Part shown: one piece after another, positions 9,937-18,578 of the stretch
Layout: the number at the start of each line of letters is the position of its first letter
Numbering within the stretch: position 1 is the stretch's first letter
DNA from: Comamonas flocculans
Lineage (GTDB): Bacteria; Pseudomonadota; Gammaproteobacteria; Burkholderiales; Burkholderiaceae_C
Direction of reading: 5' to 3'
Length of the DNA stretch: 64,000 nt
Assembly: GCF_007954405.1 (NCBI RefSeq)
Contig: NZ_CP042344.1
Location: 2,170,001 to 2,234,000, forward strand
The notes under the pieces: generated by a model
Told to the model about the DNA's origin: nothing
Database searches by the model: none
Seen by the model: the letters and a program-made list of their open reading frames with translations, nothing else
Program-made: the position numbers and the translations under genes

Positions 9937-10692
9937 ATGTCGCCCGAGCTGCAGCACCTGAGTGCCGAGCGCGATGCGCTGCGCGCGCAGCTGCGCAGCC
10001 TCGGCGCTGCCCACGACGAGCTGCTGCACGCCGTTTCGCACGACCTGCGCGCACCGCTGCGCCATGTGGTGTCCTACGCCGGTCTGCTGCGCGAGGTGCT
10101 GGCCGAGGTGGATCCGCCGCCGCAGCCGCTGGGCGAGGCGCTGGACTTCGCCGCCACGCTGCAGCGTTCGGCCCGGCACATGGGGCAGATGCTCGACGGG
10201 CTGCTCGCCATCAGCCGCGCCGGCCGCGCGCCGCTGCATCTGGCGGCGGTGGATCTGCAGGCCGCGGTGCGGGCGGCGCAGGCGCGGCTGCCGGGCGCAT
10301 CGGGCGTGCGCTGGGCGATCCAGGCCCCCATGCCGGCGGTGCAGGCCGATGCGGCGCTGCTGGAGCAGCTGCTGGAGCAGCTGCTGGGCAACGCGGTGAA
10401 GTTCTCGCAGGGCAGCGCGCAGGCATTGGTGCAGGTCAGCGCCCGCCGCGTGGGCGAGCAGGTGCAGATGGAGGTTGCCGACCAGGGTGCGGGCTTCGAC
10501 CCGGCGCGGGCGGACTCGCTGTTCCAGGTCTTCCAGAGCCTGCACCGTGAGGGCGACTTCCCGGGCGTGGGCGCGGGTCTGGCGCTGTGCCGGCGCATTG
10601 CCGAGCGCCACGGCGCGCGGATTGCGGCCGACAGTCCCGGCGCGGGCCGGGGCTGCACCGTCACCCTGCACTGGCCGGCCGCCCCAGTCTGA
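9937..10692 (+). CDS. Small cytoplasmic sensor histidine kinase
   Basis: The 251-residue product is a kinase core with no sensor domain. It has a short N-terminal coiled coil, a HisKA dimerisation domain with H box HAVSHDLRAPLRH (phospho-acceptor His35), then an HATPase domain with N box GNAVKFS, G1 box DQGAGFD and G2-like GVGAGLALCRRI. There is no membrane segment. The ATG at 9937 starts 1 bp after the glmU stop; the frame stays open upstream but only as a glmU shadow. No response regulator gene adjoins it, so the partner is unknown. It converges on cbpM with 10 bp between them. Confidence 0.85.
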   Translation: MSPELQHLSAERDALRAQLRSLGAAHDELLHAVSHDLRAPLRHVVSYAGLLREVLAEVDPPPQPLGEALDFAATLQRSARHMGQMLDGLLAISRAGRAPLHLAAVDLQAAVRAAQARLPGASGVRWAIQAPMPAVQADAALLEQLLEQLLGNAVKFSQGSAQALVQVSARRVGEQVQMEVADQGAGFDPARADSLFQVFQSLHREGDFPGVGAGLALCRRIAERHGARIAADSPGAGRGCTVTLHWPAAPV

Positions 10693-10702
10693 GGCGGCGG
10701 GC

Positions 10703-11035
10703 TCAGAGCGCCTCGCTCAGGTGGCGCTGCAGTTGCTGAAGCTGGCGGCGCAGCTGCGCCACTTCTTCCATCAGGTCGGCGGTCAGCGCCGCCAGCTGCG
10801 GATCGGCGTCGAAGGTGGTTTCCAGTTGCGCCAGACGGCGCGCGCGCACCACGGTGGTGCCCAGGCAGCGCCACTGGCCGCCTTGCAGCTCGCCCTGCAG
10901 CAGCCCTGCGCTCAGCCGCTCCAGCACCCATTCGGGCTGCATCTGCGTGGCGTGGGCCAGTTCTTGCACGCTCAGGCAGGCGCTGTCGTCCAGGATTTGC
11001 ATCATCGCGCGGTGCAGTTCGGTGGCTTGCGACAT
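10703..11035 (-). CDS. cbpM: Chaperone modulator CbpM
   Basis: CbpM is a small MerR-like adaptor that binds the J domain of CbpA and restrains its co-chaperone activity. The 110-residue product has an N-terminal helix-turn-helix-like part (LSVQELAHATQMQPEWVLERL) and a C-terminal leucine-rich coiled coil (LMEEVAQLRRQLQQLQ). The ATG at 11035 begins 1 nt after the cbpA stop, so the two genes are coupled. The pairing with cbpA directly upstream is the main support for the name. Confidence 0.9.
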   Translation of the reverse strand: MSQATELHRAMMQILDDSACLSVQELAHATQMQPEWVLERLSAGLLQGELQGGQWRCLGTTVVRARRLAQLETTFDADPQLAALTADLMEEVAQLRRQLQQLQRHLSEAL

Positions 11036-11036
11036 C

Positions 11037-12008
11037 TCAGACTCCTGCCGCCGTGCGCGGCGCAAACTGGGGAAAGGCCTCGGCCAGGGTGCGGTAGGCC
11101 TGCTGCTGGGCGGGCGTTTCGGCGGCCGGCAGCGCCACCTGCAGCTCCAGGTAGAGGTCGCCCGGCGTGGCGGCCGGTATGCCGCGCTCTTTCAGGCGCA
11201 GCTTGCGCCCGCTCTTGAAGCGCGCCGGCACCGTCACCTGCACGGTGGCGCCGCCGGGGGTGCTCACCTCGATCGGGCCGCCCAGCTCCGCCTCCCAGGG
11301 GGCGACGGGCACGCTCAGGTAGACGTCGCGGTCCTGGGTGCGCCAGCGCGCGTCGGGTTTGAACAGGACCTCAAGGAACAGGTCGCCAGCCGGCGCGCCG
11401 TTCAGGCCCGGTCCGCCCTGGCCGCTGAGGCGGATCAACTGGCCCTCGCGCACGCCCTTGGGGATCTTGACCTGCACCTGGCGCTCCTCACGTACCAGAT
11501 GGCCTTGCGCGTCCAGATGCGCGCCCTGCAGGGTGAGCAGGCGCTCGCCGCCCTGGTAGGCGTCGCGCAGGTCGAGCTCGATGCGCGCATGGTGGTCCGC
11601 GCCGCGCTGGGCGCTGGCGGTGGATGCGCGCCCCTGGCCCCGGCGTGCCTGTGCGGCGCGGCCGAACAGCTGCTCGAAGAATTCGCTGAACTGCGCCTCG
11701 TCCATGCCGCCGGCGGCGCCGGGCGCACCGGAAAATTCGTAGCCCGCGTCCCAGTGGGGCGGCGGGCGAAAGTCCTGCGCACCGGCCTGTGCCCCGCCGC
11801 TGCCCAGCGCGTCGTAGGCGGCGCGCTTCTCGGGGTCGGAGAGCACGGCGTTGGCCTCATTGACCTCGGCCATGCGCGCCGAGGCGTCTTTTTCCTTGCT
11901 CACGTCCGGGTGGTATTTGCGCGCCAGGCGGCGGTAGGCCTTCTTGATCTCTTCGCTGCCGGCGTCGCGTGCCACGCCCAGGATCCTGTAGTAATCCTTG
12001 AACTCCAT
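11037..12008 (-). CDS. cbpA: DnaJ-type co-chaperone CbpA (curved DNA-binding protein)
   Basis: CbpA is a DnaJ homologue that stimulates DnaK and also binds curved DNA. The 323-residue product has an N-terminal J domain with the HPD motif in YHPDVSKEK (about residues 33-35), a Gly/Ala-rich linker with FSEFFEQLFG, and two DnaJ C-terminal beta domains (IPKGVREGQLIRLSGQGGPG, then the DLYLELQV region). The DnaJ zinc finger is absent, which places it in the type II/CbpA class. It is followed directly by cbpM. Confidence 0.95.
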   Translation of the reverse strand: MEFKDYYRILGVARDAGSEEIKKAYRRLARKYHPDVSKEKDASARMAEVNEANAVLSDPEKRAAYDALGSGGAQAGAQDFRPPPHWDAGYEFSGAPGAAGGMDEAQFSEFFEQLFGRAAQARRGQGRASTASAQRGADHHARIELDLRDAYQGGERLLTLQGAHLDAQGHLVREERQVQVKIPKGVREGQLIRLSGQGGPGLNGAPAGDLFLEVLFKPDARWRTQDRDVYLSVPVAPWEAELGGPIEVSTPGGATVQVTVPARFKSGRKLRLKERGIPAATPGDLYLELQVALPAAETPAQQQAYRTLAEAFPQFAPRTAAGV

Positions 12009-12118
12009 GCTCGCTCCCTGCCGCTTCCTGTCAGCGGCGATGCATCAGCCACAGATTACGGCGAAGCGCCCCAAGGTCAAGAGCGATGCGGCAAAAGCGG
12101 AGCGGGGCAACTTGAAAA

Positions 12119-12174
12119 ACATAGCTGCAAGCGCTTGTCAGACTTGCCCGAGAGGCAGATTTGTCTGGAATTTT
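12119..12174 (+). repeat. Dispersed element copy 3 (over the 3' end of the Lrp/AsnC gene)
   Basis: The segment ACATAGCTGCAAGCGCTTGT ... AGGCAGATTTGTCTGGAATT matches the left half and right end of the element. Read on the minus strand it supplies the last 11-12 codons and the stop of the regulator gene, so the protein's C-terminus may be element-derived. Confidence 0.45.
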
Positions 12175-12620
12175 GCACGCCGCGTCGCGAAGAAGGCGCG
12201 CACGTTGCGCACGTTCGCGTCCTGGGTGAACAGGCGCTGCGCCAGCGCCTGATAGGCCGGCATGTCGCGCAGTTGCACCACCAGCACGAAGTCCGGCCCG
12301 GGCGAGACGCGCCAGCACTGCTGCACCGCCGCCTCGGCCACCGCGCGCGCCTCGAAGGCGTCGAGCAGCTCGGCGCCCTGGCGGTCGAGCGTGACCTCGA
12401 CGATCGCGGCCAGGCCATGCCCGAGAGCGCTCGCCAGCCTGTCGTGCGAGAGCAGCGCCACCTGGCGCTCGATCAAACCTTCGCGCCGCAGCGTGCGCAG
12501 CCGGCGCAGGCAGGTGGCGGGCGAGATGCCCACCGCCTGTGCCAGCGCCTGGTTGCTGGGTGTGGCGTCGTGCTGCAACAGTGCGAGCAGGGCGAGATCG
12601 GTGGCATCGGGCGTGTACAT
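12138..12620 (-). CDS. Lrp/AsnC family transcriptional regulator
   Basis: The 160-residue product has the family layout. An N-terminal helix-turn-helix (LLALLQHDATPSNQALAQAVGISPATCLRRLRTL, split by the usual turn) is followed by a RAM/AsnC ligand-binding domain ending in VRNVRAFFATR. Such regulators form octamers that sense amino acids or related metabolites. The effector cannot be read from sequence. It diverges from glmS over 149 bp of unusually AT-rich DNA with three inverted repeats, which are plausible binding sites, so it may control itself and glmS. Its last codons fall inside a dispersed repeat element. Confidence 0.92.
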   Translation of the reverse strand: MYTPDATDLALLALLQHDATPSNQALAQAVGISPATCLRRLRTLRREGLIERQVALLSHDRLASALGHGLAAIVEVTLDRQGAELLDAFEARAVAEAAVQQCWRVSPGPDFVLVVQLRDMPAYQALAQRLFTQDANVRNVRAFFATRRAKFQTNLPLGQV

Positions 12621-12623
12621 GGA

Positions 12624-12691
12624 ATTTCGTTTTGAAATACAAAATGAATGAAAATTGCATTATCCAGAGTCGATGCAATTTTTGATCAAAA
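12624..12691. promoter_or_regulatory. Cluster of inverted repeats between the Lrp/AsnC gene and glmS
   Basis: Three palindromes lie in 68 bp of AT-rich DNA: ATTTC-N5-GAAAT at 12624-12638; a perfect 10-bp inverted repeat AAAATTGCAT-N12-ATGCAATTTT at 12651-12682; and TTTTGATCAAAA at 12680-12691. AT-rich, phased inverted repeats are typical Lrp-family targets. The placement between divergent genes suggests operator function. Confidence 0.55.
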
Positions 12692-12769
12692 CACGCTGAA
12701 AAATGACCTGCAAAAAACACGTTCCAGCCCTAGCATCGGGCCTTTGCGATTCATCGTGAGGGTTCAGAC

Positions 12770-14674
12770 ATGTGCGGCATCGTGGCGGCCGTTGCGTCGC
12801 GCAACATCGTTCCCATCCTGGTGCAGGGGCTGCAGCGGCTCGAATACCGCGGCTATGACTCCTGCGGCGTGGCGGTGCATGAGGCCAGCCTGGGCAACAC
12901 CGGCGCCGGCGGCCTGCGCCGCGCGCGCAGCACGGCCCGCGTGGCCGAGCTCATGGCCCAGGTGCAGCACGAGCATCTGCAGGGCGCCACCGGCATCGCC
13001 CACACCCGCTGGGCCACGCACGGCGCGCCGGCGGTGTTCAACGCCCATCCGCACGCCAGCTACGGCCCGAACGTGGCACCGGCCGACTCCACGCGCGGCG
13101 GCCATGTGGCGCTGGTGCACAACGGCATCATCGAGAACTACGAGGCGCTGCGCACGCACCTGCGCTCGCGCGGCTACGAGTTCGCCAGCCAGACCGACAC
13201 CGAAGTCATCGCCCACCTCATCGACAGCCTCTACGACGGCGACCTGTTTGCCGCGGTGCGGCAGGCCGTGCAGCAGTTGCGCGGCGCCTATGCCATAGCG
13301 GTCATCCACAAGGACGAACCGCACCGCGTGGTGGGCGCCCGCGCCGGCTCGCCGCTGGTGCTGGGCGTGGGCACGGGCGCGCAGGCGGGCGAGCACTACC
13401 TGGCCAGCGACGCCATGGCGCTGGCCGGCGTGAGCGACCAGATCGTCTATCTGGAAGAGGGCGACCTGGTGGACCTGCAGCCGGGGCGCTATTGGCTCAC
13501 CACGCAGGGCGGCAAACCGATGGATGCGCAGCAGCGCCCGGTGCGCACCGTGGCCGCGCACAGCGGCGCGGCGGAGCTGGGGCCGTACCGCCATTACATG
13601 CAGAAGGAAATCTTCGAGCAGCCGCGCGCCATTGCCGACACGCTGGACGGCATCGAGGCCGTCGTGCCCGAGCTGTTTGACGGCCCCCATGCCGCCGCCT
13701 GGCGCGTGTTCAAGGAGATAGACCGCGTGCTGATCCTGGCCTGCGGCACCAGCTACTACAGCGGCTGCACCGCCAAATACTGGCTCGAGGACATCGCCGC
13801 CATCCCGACCCAGGTGGAGGTGGCCAGCGAATACCGCTACCGCACCAGCGTGCCCGATCCGCGCACGCTCGTCGTCACCATCAGCCAGAGCGGCGAGACG
13901 GCGGACACCCTGGCCGCGCTGCGCCACGCGCAAAGCCTGGGCATGCAGCACACGCTGACCATCTGCAACGTGGCCACCAGCGCCATGGTGCGCGAATGCA
14001 AGCTTGCCTACGTCACGCGCGCCGGGGTGGAAATCGGCGTGGCCAGCACCAAGGCTTTCACCACGCAGCTGGCGGGCCTGTTTCTGCTGACCCTGGCGCT
14101 GGCCCAGACCAAGGGCCGGCTCACGCCCGAGCAGGAGGCGGCGCAGCTCAAGACCATGCGCCACCTGCCGGTGGCGCTGCAGGCGGTGCTGGCGCTGGAG
14201 CCGCAGATCATGGGCTGGGCGGACGAATTCGCCAAGAAGGAAAATGCGCTCTTTCTGGGCCGCGGCCTGCACTATCCGATCGCACTCGAAGGCGCGCTGA
14301 AATTGAAGGAGATCAGCTACATCCACGCCGAGGCCTACCCCGCGGGCGAGCTCAAGCACGGGCCGCTGGCGCTGGTCACCAGCAGCATGCCGGTGGTGGC
14401 GGTGGCGCCGCACGATGCGCTGCTGGAAAAGCTCAAGAGCAACCTGCAGGAGGTGCGCGCGCGCGGCGGCGTGCTCTACGTGCTGGCCGACGCCGACACC
14501 CAGATCGAGAGCAGCGAGGGCATGCACGTGATCCGCATGCCCGAGCACTACGGCCAGCTCAGCCCGCTGCTGCACGTGGTGCCGCTGCAGCTGCTCGCCT
14601 ACCACACCGCCTGCGCGCGCGGCACCGACGTGGACAAGCCGCGCAACCTGGCCAAGAGCGTGACGGTGGAATGA
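12770..14674 (+). CDS. glmS: Glutamine--fructose-6-phosphate aminotransferase (isomerizing)
   Basis: GlmS makes glucosamine-6-P from fructose-6-P and glutamine and feeds the UDP-GlcNAc pathway. The 634-residue product has the N-terminal class II amidotransferase domain with catalytic Cys2 ([12 protein letters not shown]) and two SIS sugar-isomerase domains ([25 protein letters not shown]-like EIGVASTK). It ends in the conserved [12 protein letters not shown]. Its stop overlaps the next gene in ATGA. No glmS ribozyme, which occurs in Gram-positive bacteria, is seen upstream. Confidence 0.98.
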   Translation: MCGIVAAVASRNIVPILVQGLQRLEYRGYDSCGVAVHEASLGNTGAGGLRRARSTARVAELMAQVQHEHLQGATGIAHTRWATHGAPAVFNAHPHASYGPNVAPADSTRGGHVALVHNGIIENYEALRTHLRSRGYEFASQTDTEVIAHLIDSLYDGDLFAAVRQAVQQLRGAYAIAVIHKDEPHRVVGARAGSPLVLGVGTGAQAGEHYLASDAMALAGVSDQIVYLEEGDLVDLQPGRYWLTTQGGKPMDAQQRPVRTVAAHSGAAELGPYRHYMQKEIFEQPRAIADTLDGIEAVVPELFDGPHAAAWRVFKEIDRVLILACGTSYYSGCTAKYWLEDIAAIPTQVEVASEYRYRTSVPDPRTLVVTISQSGETADTLAALRHAQSLGMQHTLTICNVATSAMVRECKLAYVTRAGVEIGVASTKAFTTQLAGLFLLTLALAQTKGRLTPEQEAAQLKTMRHLPVALQAVLALEPQIMGWADEFAKKENALFLGRGLHYPIALEGALKLKEISYIHAEAYPAGELKHGPLALVTSSMPVVAVAPHDALLEKLKSNLQEVRARGGVLYVLADADTQIESSEGMHVIRMPEHYGQLSPLLHVVPLQLLAYHTACARGTDVDKPRNLAKSVTVE

Positions 14675-15558
14675 GCGGTGCCCCCCCATCCAGGCGCGGC
14701 GCACTGCTGGCGCTCGCGCTCATGGTCGCGATCTGGGCTTACAGCTGGATCGTGATGAAGCAGGTCATGCGCTGGGCCGGCCCGTTCGACTTTGCGGCGC
14801 TGCGCTTCGGCCTGGGTGCGCTGGTGCTGTTCGCGGTGCTGGTGCTGCGCGGCCATTCGCTCAGGCCGCCGCCGCTGGGCCTGACGCTGGCGGTGGGGCT
14901 GTGCCAGACGGCGGCCTTCCAGGGGCTGTCGCAGTGGGCGCTGGTCAGCGGCGGCGCGGGGCGCGTGTCCATGCTGGCCTACACCATGCCCTTCTGGTCG
15001 GTGCTGTTTGCCTGGTGGCTGTTGCGCGAGCGTCCCGGCCGGCGCCAGTGGGCAGGCATCGCGCTGGCCGTCGTCGGCCTGGTGTTCATCATCGAACCCT
15101 GGCATGCGCTGGGCAGCGGCCAGAGCACGCTGCTGGCGCTGGCCAGTGGCGGCCTGTGGGGCCTGGGCACGGTGCTGACCAAGCGCATGTTCCAGCTGCA
15201 CCGCCCGCCTGCGCTGTCCTTCACCGCCTGGCAGATGCTGCTGGGCAGCCTCATGCTGGCGCTGGTGGCCTGGCTGGTGCCCCAGCGCGCGATCGAATGG
15301 ACCACGGGCATGGTTCTGGGGCTGCTGTACGCGGCGGTGTTCGCTTCCAGCCTGGCCTGGGTGCTGTGGTTTCTGATCATTGACCGGCTGCCCGCGACGG
15401 TGGCCGGCCTGTCCAGCCTGTGCGTGCCGATCACCGCCATCCTGATGGCCTGGGGCTTGCTTGGCGAGCGCCCGGATGCGGCCGAGGGACTGGGTATCGT
15501 GCTCATTGTTCTCGGGCTTGTCACGGTGAGCGGCATGGGCCTGCGGCGCAAGGTCTGA
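14671..15558 (+). CDS. EamA/DMT family transporter
   Basis: This is an inner-membrane transporter of the drug/metabolite superfamily. The 295-residue product has about ten hydrophobic segments in two EamA halves, with the usual glycine-rich ends ([25 protein letters not shown]). The ATG at 14671 overlaps the glmS stop (ATGA), so it is coupled to glmS; the same frame stays open far upstream only as a glmS shadow. The substrate cannot be told from sequence; amino acid or metabolite export is common in the family. Confidence 0.9.
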   Translation: MSGAPPSRRGALLALALMVAIWAYSWIVMKQVMRWAGPFDFAALRFGLGALVLFAVLVLRGHSLRPPPLGLTLAVGLCQTAAFQGLSQWALVSGGAGRVSMLAYTMPFWSVLFAWWLLRERPGRRQWAGIALAVVGLVFIIEPWHALGSGQSTLLALASGGLWGLGTVLTKRMFQLHRPPALSFTAWQMLLGSLMLALVAWLVPQRAIEWTTGMVLGLLYAAVFASSLAWVLWFLIIDRLPATVAGLSSLCVPITAILMAWGLLGERPDAAEGLGIVLIVLGLVTVSGMGLRRKV

Positions 15559-15576
15559 GCAGGCTGGTGCCTGCTC
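15557..15576 (+). terminator. Weak terminator-like hairpin after the glmS operon
   Basis: The stem GAGCAGG / CCTGCTC (7 bp) with a 6-nt loop overlaps the EamA stop codon and is followed by GCCCTTCCT, which is only a weak T tract. Confidence 0.4.
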
Positions 15577-15714
15577 GCCCTTCCTGATGCAGATCAAACA
15601 AGTGCGCCGGCGGCATTGAACCCTGATCCGCCGCCCTCATCCATCGCGTGCAGACCTGCGCTTTTGCGCACCTCCCAACCGCGCCGAGTGCGCCCACCAC
15701 AAGGACCGTCCGCC

Positions 15715-16290
15715 ATGAAGAAGACCGCTTGCCTGCTTGCTGCCGCACTCGCGCTGGGCATGGGCGCCGCCCGGGCCGAACCCGCCAGCTACCAGATCGA
15801 CGCGGACCACACCTACGTCACCTTCGCCATCGACCACTACGGCGCCTCGGTCAACCGCGGGCGTTTCGACGCCGTGAGCGGCAGCGTGCGCTACGACCCG
15901 GCGGCCCGGCAGGGGCAGTTCGACATCACGGTGGACACGAACAGCATCTACAGCGGCTCCAGGGGTTTTGACGAACACCTGAAGAGCCCCGATCTGTTCG
16001 ACGCCGCCAGGCACCCGACGATGCGCTTCGTCGCCGACCGGCTGGACTTCGACGGCGAGCGGCTCGTGCAGGTCGCGGGCCAGCTCACGCTGCTCGGCCA
16101 GACCCGGCCGCTGACGCTCAAGGCGCTGCAGTTCAAGTGCTACCCGAACAAGCGCGCCAAGACCGAGGCCTGCGGCGGCGACTTCGAGGCGGTGATCGAC
16201 CGCACCGAGTGGGGCATGGATTACCTGGTGGCCGTGGGCATGCCCAAGAGCGTTCGCATCACCGCGACGATCGAGGCATTTCGGCAGTGA
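15715..16290 (+). CDS. YceI family periplasmic protein
   Basis: YceI-like proteins have a lipocalin-like barrel that can bind isoprenoid lipids. The exact role is not known. The 191-residue product has a clear signal peptide (MKKTACLLAAALALGMGAARA, cleavage before EPAS), then the family motifs DHTYVTFAIDHYG, FDEHLKSPDLFDAARHPTMRF and LTLLGQTRPL. Two cysteines (KCYPN, EACGG) could form a disulfide. The ATG at 15715 is chosen for the signal peptide. It stands alone, with 150 bp upstream and a convergent mpl downstream. Confidence 0.93.
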   Translation: MKKTACLLAAALALGMGAARAEPASYQIDADHTYVTFAIDHYGASVNRGRFDAVSGSVRYDPAARQGQFDITVDTNSIYSGSRGFDEHLKSPDLFDAARHPTMRFVADRLDFDGERLVQVAGQLTLLGQTRPLTLKALQFKCYPNKRAKTEACGGDFEAVIDRTEWGMDYLVAVGMPKSVRITATIEAFRQ

Positions 16291-16424
16291 GGCGGTGAGG
16301 CGCCGGCGCCGTGCGTGGCGTGGTCATGCCGCCTGGCTGGAGACGTGTGCCCACCGGCGGGCCGGCAGGCTGGGGAATGGGTGAAGAAATATGGCCAAAT
16401 CCCTTGCTGGGAAAGCGCGGCAAG

Positions 16425-17816
16425 CTATCGGTTTGAGAGCATTTCCAGCAGCATCGCATGAATGCCCCCAAAGCTGCCGTTGCTCATGCAGACGACATGG
16501 TCGCCCGGCCGCGCCGCCTTTGCCACCTGCGCCACCAGCGTGTTCAAGTCCCCGCCGGCCCAGGCGCGCTGGCCCAGGGGCGCGAGCGCTGCGGCGGCGT
16601 CCCAGTCCAGACCCAGGGTGTGGCAGAAGGCAAGGTCCGCGGCCTCGAGCGACCAGGGCAGCCGCGCCTTCATGGTGCCCAGCTTCATGGTGTTGCTGCG
16701 CGGCTCGAAGACCGCCAGGATGCGTGCTTGCGGGCCCACGCGTCGGCGCAGACCGTCCAGCGTGGTGCGGATTGCCGTAGGGTGGTGGGCGAAGTCGTCG
16801 TAGACCGCGATGCCGCCCGCCGTGCCGCGCAGCTCCATGCGCCGGCGCACGTTCTCGAAGTCCGCCAGCGCCTGCGCTGCCTGCGCGGGCGCCACGCCCA
16901 CGTGTTCGGCGGCGGCGATCGCGGCCAGGGCGTTCATCTGGTTGTGCGTGCCCGTCAGCTTCCAGCGCACGCGGCCCAGGCCCTGGCCGCTGCGCAGCAC
17001 CTCGAAGTCGTGCGGCTCGCCCCGGGCGCGGAAGTCGCCGGCGCTTGTGCCAAAGCCGGCCACCTCGCTCCACACGCCCTGGGCCAGCACGCGCTCCAGG
17101 CTCTCCGCATCGCGGTTGACGACGACGCGCCCGCTCTGCGGCACGGTGCGCACCAGGTGGTGGAACTGGCGCTCGATCGCCGCCAGGTCCGGGAAGATGT
17201 CGGCGTGGTCGAACTCCAGGTTGTTCAGCACCGCGGTGCGCGGGCGGTAGTGCACGAACTTGCTGCGCTTGTCGAAGAAGGCGGTGTCGTACTCGTCGGC
17301 CTCGATCACGAACAGCGGCCGCGCCTGGCCCGCGGCCTGCTGGCCCAGGCGCGCCGAAACGCCGAAGTTCAGCGGCACGCCGCCCACCAGGAAGCCGGGT
17401 GCAAGCCCGCAGGCATCGAGCAGCCAGGCGAGCATGGCGCTGGTCGTGGTCTTGCCGTGCGTGCCGGCCACGGCCAGCACGTGGCGGTCCGCCAGCACGT
17501 GTTCGGCCAGCCATTGCGGCCCGCTGGTGTAGGGCAGGCCGGCGTCCAGAATCGCTTCCATCAACGGGAATCTGGCCGTGCCATCGGCCAGGTGCACGCG
17601 GCTTACGACGTTGCCGACCACGAACACGTCGGGCTTGAGCTGCAGCTGGTCGGCGCCGTAGCCTTCGATCAGCTCGATGCCGAGCGCGCGCAGCTGCTCG
17701 CTCATCGGCGGATAGACGCCCGCGTCGCAGCCCGTCACCCGGTGCCCCGCCTCGCGCGCCAGCGCCGCCACCCCGCCCATGAAGGTGCCGCAGATGCCAA
17801 GAATGTGGATGTGCAT
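16425..17816 (-). CDS. mpl: UDP-MurNAc:L-Ala-gamma-D-Glu-meso-DAP ligase Mpl
   Basis: Mpl reattaches the recycled tripeptide to UDP-MurNAc and so completes murein recycling together with AnmK and AmpD, both in this window. The 463-residue product starts with the dinucleotide-like GICGTFMGG motif, carries the ATP loop GTHGKTTTSAML near residue 110 and the Mur ligase motifs NNLEFDHADIF and DDFAHHPTAI. Length and order fit the family (about 455-465). The ATG at 17816 fits the conserved N-terminus MHIHILGICG. Confidence 0.97.
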   Translation of the reverse strand: MHIHILGICGTFMGGVAALAREAGHRVTGCDAGVYPPMSEQLRALGIELIEGYGADQLQLKPDVFVVGNVVSRVHLADGTARFPLMEAILDAGLPYTSGPQWLAEHVLADRHVLAVAGTHGKTTTSAMLAWLLDACGLAPGFLVGGVPLNFGVSARLGQQAAGQARPLFVIEADEYDTAFFDKRSKFVHYRPRTAVLNNLEFDHADIFPDLAAIERQFHHLVRTVPQSGRVVVNRDAESLERVLAQGVWSEVAGFGTSAGDFRARGEPHDFEVLRSGQGLGRVRWKLTGTHNQMNALAAIAAAEHVGVAPAQAAQALADFENVRRRMELRGTAGGIAVYDDFAHHPTAIRTTLDGLRRRVGPQARILAVFEPRSNTMKLGTMKARLPWSLEAADLAFCHTLGLDWDAAAALAPLGQRAWAGGDLNTLVAQVAKAARPGDHVVCMSNGSFGGIHAMLLEMLSNR

Positions 17817-17846
17817 GGGCCGATTCTAAGCGGTTCATCTGCCAAG

Positions 17847-17908
17847 AATTTCAAGCCAAATCGGGCTTCAACGCCCGTGGATAAAGCGCGAGCAGCTAGC
17901 AAATTGAT
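17847..17908 (-). repeat. Dispersed element copy 4 (upstream of mpl)
   Basis: Read on the minus strand the segment runs TTTGCTAGCTGCTCGCGCTT ... GCCCGATTTGGCTTGAAATT, a near-complete match to the element. It lies in the short space between the divergent mpl and the gene starting at 17967, so it sits in the promoter region of both. Confidence 0.55.
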
Positions 17909-17966
17909 GGTGTTTGATCTACCGACCTGCGAGGCCGGGCGCCGCGGCTGTGGCATCCTGTGGCGC

Positions 17967-18578
17967 ATGCGCGCCGACCACACCACCGAGATCCTGCAGA
18001 CGGCCGCCCGCCTGGCGGTGGACGAAGGCATGGACTGGGGCAGTGCCAAGCGCCGGGCGCTGCGCGAGCTGGGCCTGCCGGCGCGCACACCGCTGCCCGA
18101 CAACCTGCAGCTGGAAGACGCGGTGCGTGAACACATCGCGCTGTTTCACGCCGACACCCAGCCGGGCGAGCTGCGTGCGCTGCGCGAGCTGGCGCTGGCC
18201 TGGATGCGGCGCATGCAGGCGTTTCGCCCCTATCTTGGCGGCGCGGTCTGGTGGGGCACGGCCACGCGGCGCAGCGACGTGGTGATTTCGCTGTTCTGCG
18301 ACGATCCGAAGTCGGCCGAAATCGCCCTGATCAATCTGCAGCAAAGCTATGAGCCGCACACCACCACCGGCCTGCGCGGCGAGCAGGTCGACGCCCTGGC
18401 GGTACCGGCCAGGCTGGCCGAGTTCAATGAAGACGTCTGGGTACACCTGCTGATCTACGACCTCGATGACCTGCGTGGCGCCCTGCGCACCGATCCGCGC
18501 GGGCGCCTGCCGCGTGGCGACATCGCCGCGGTGCAGCGCCTCCTGCAGGGCGACGGGTCTGCTACGCTCGCACCATGA
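17967..18578 (+). CDS. Conserved hypothetical protein, possibly nucleotidyltransferase-like
   Basis: The 203-residue product is not assigned to a known function. It has a helical N-terminal part (residues 1-75), then a segment with YLGGAVWWGTATRRSDVVISLFCDD that resembles the strand-acid pattern of nucleotidyltransferase folds, and a late WVHLLIYDLDDLRGAL motif. It has no signal peptide or membrane segment. The ATG at 17967 follows a long open frame that is only a shadow of mpl. Its stop overlaps the start of the tlpA-like gene (ATGA), so the two are coupled. In databases, relatives may carry a misleading Mur-ligase name because of the neighbouring mpl. Confidence 0.75.
   Translation: MRADHTTEILQTAARLAVDEGMDWGSAKRRALRELGLPARTPLPDNLQLEDAVREHIALFHADTQPGELRALRELALAWMRRMQAFRPYLGGAVWWGTATRRSDVVISLFCDDPKSAEIALINLQQSYEPHTTTGLRGEQVDALAVPARLAEFNEDVWVHLLIYDLDDLRGALRTDPRGRLPRGDIAAVQRLLQGDGSATLAP

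Noticed and set aside
12764..14704. Open frame of 646 codons antisense to glmS
   Set aside because: glmS on the plus strand is certain; the reverse frame has no family signature.
16458..17966. Extension of the hypothetical gene at 17967 to a 706-codon protein
   Set aside because: The extra 500 residues are antisense to mpl; ATG 17967 gives a protein with a sensible start, coupled to the next gene.
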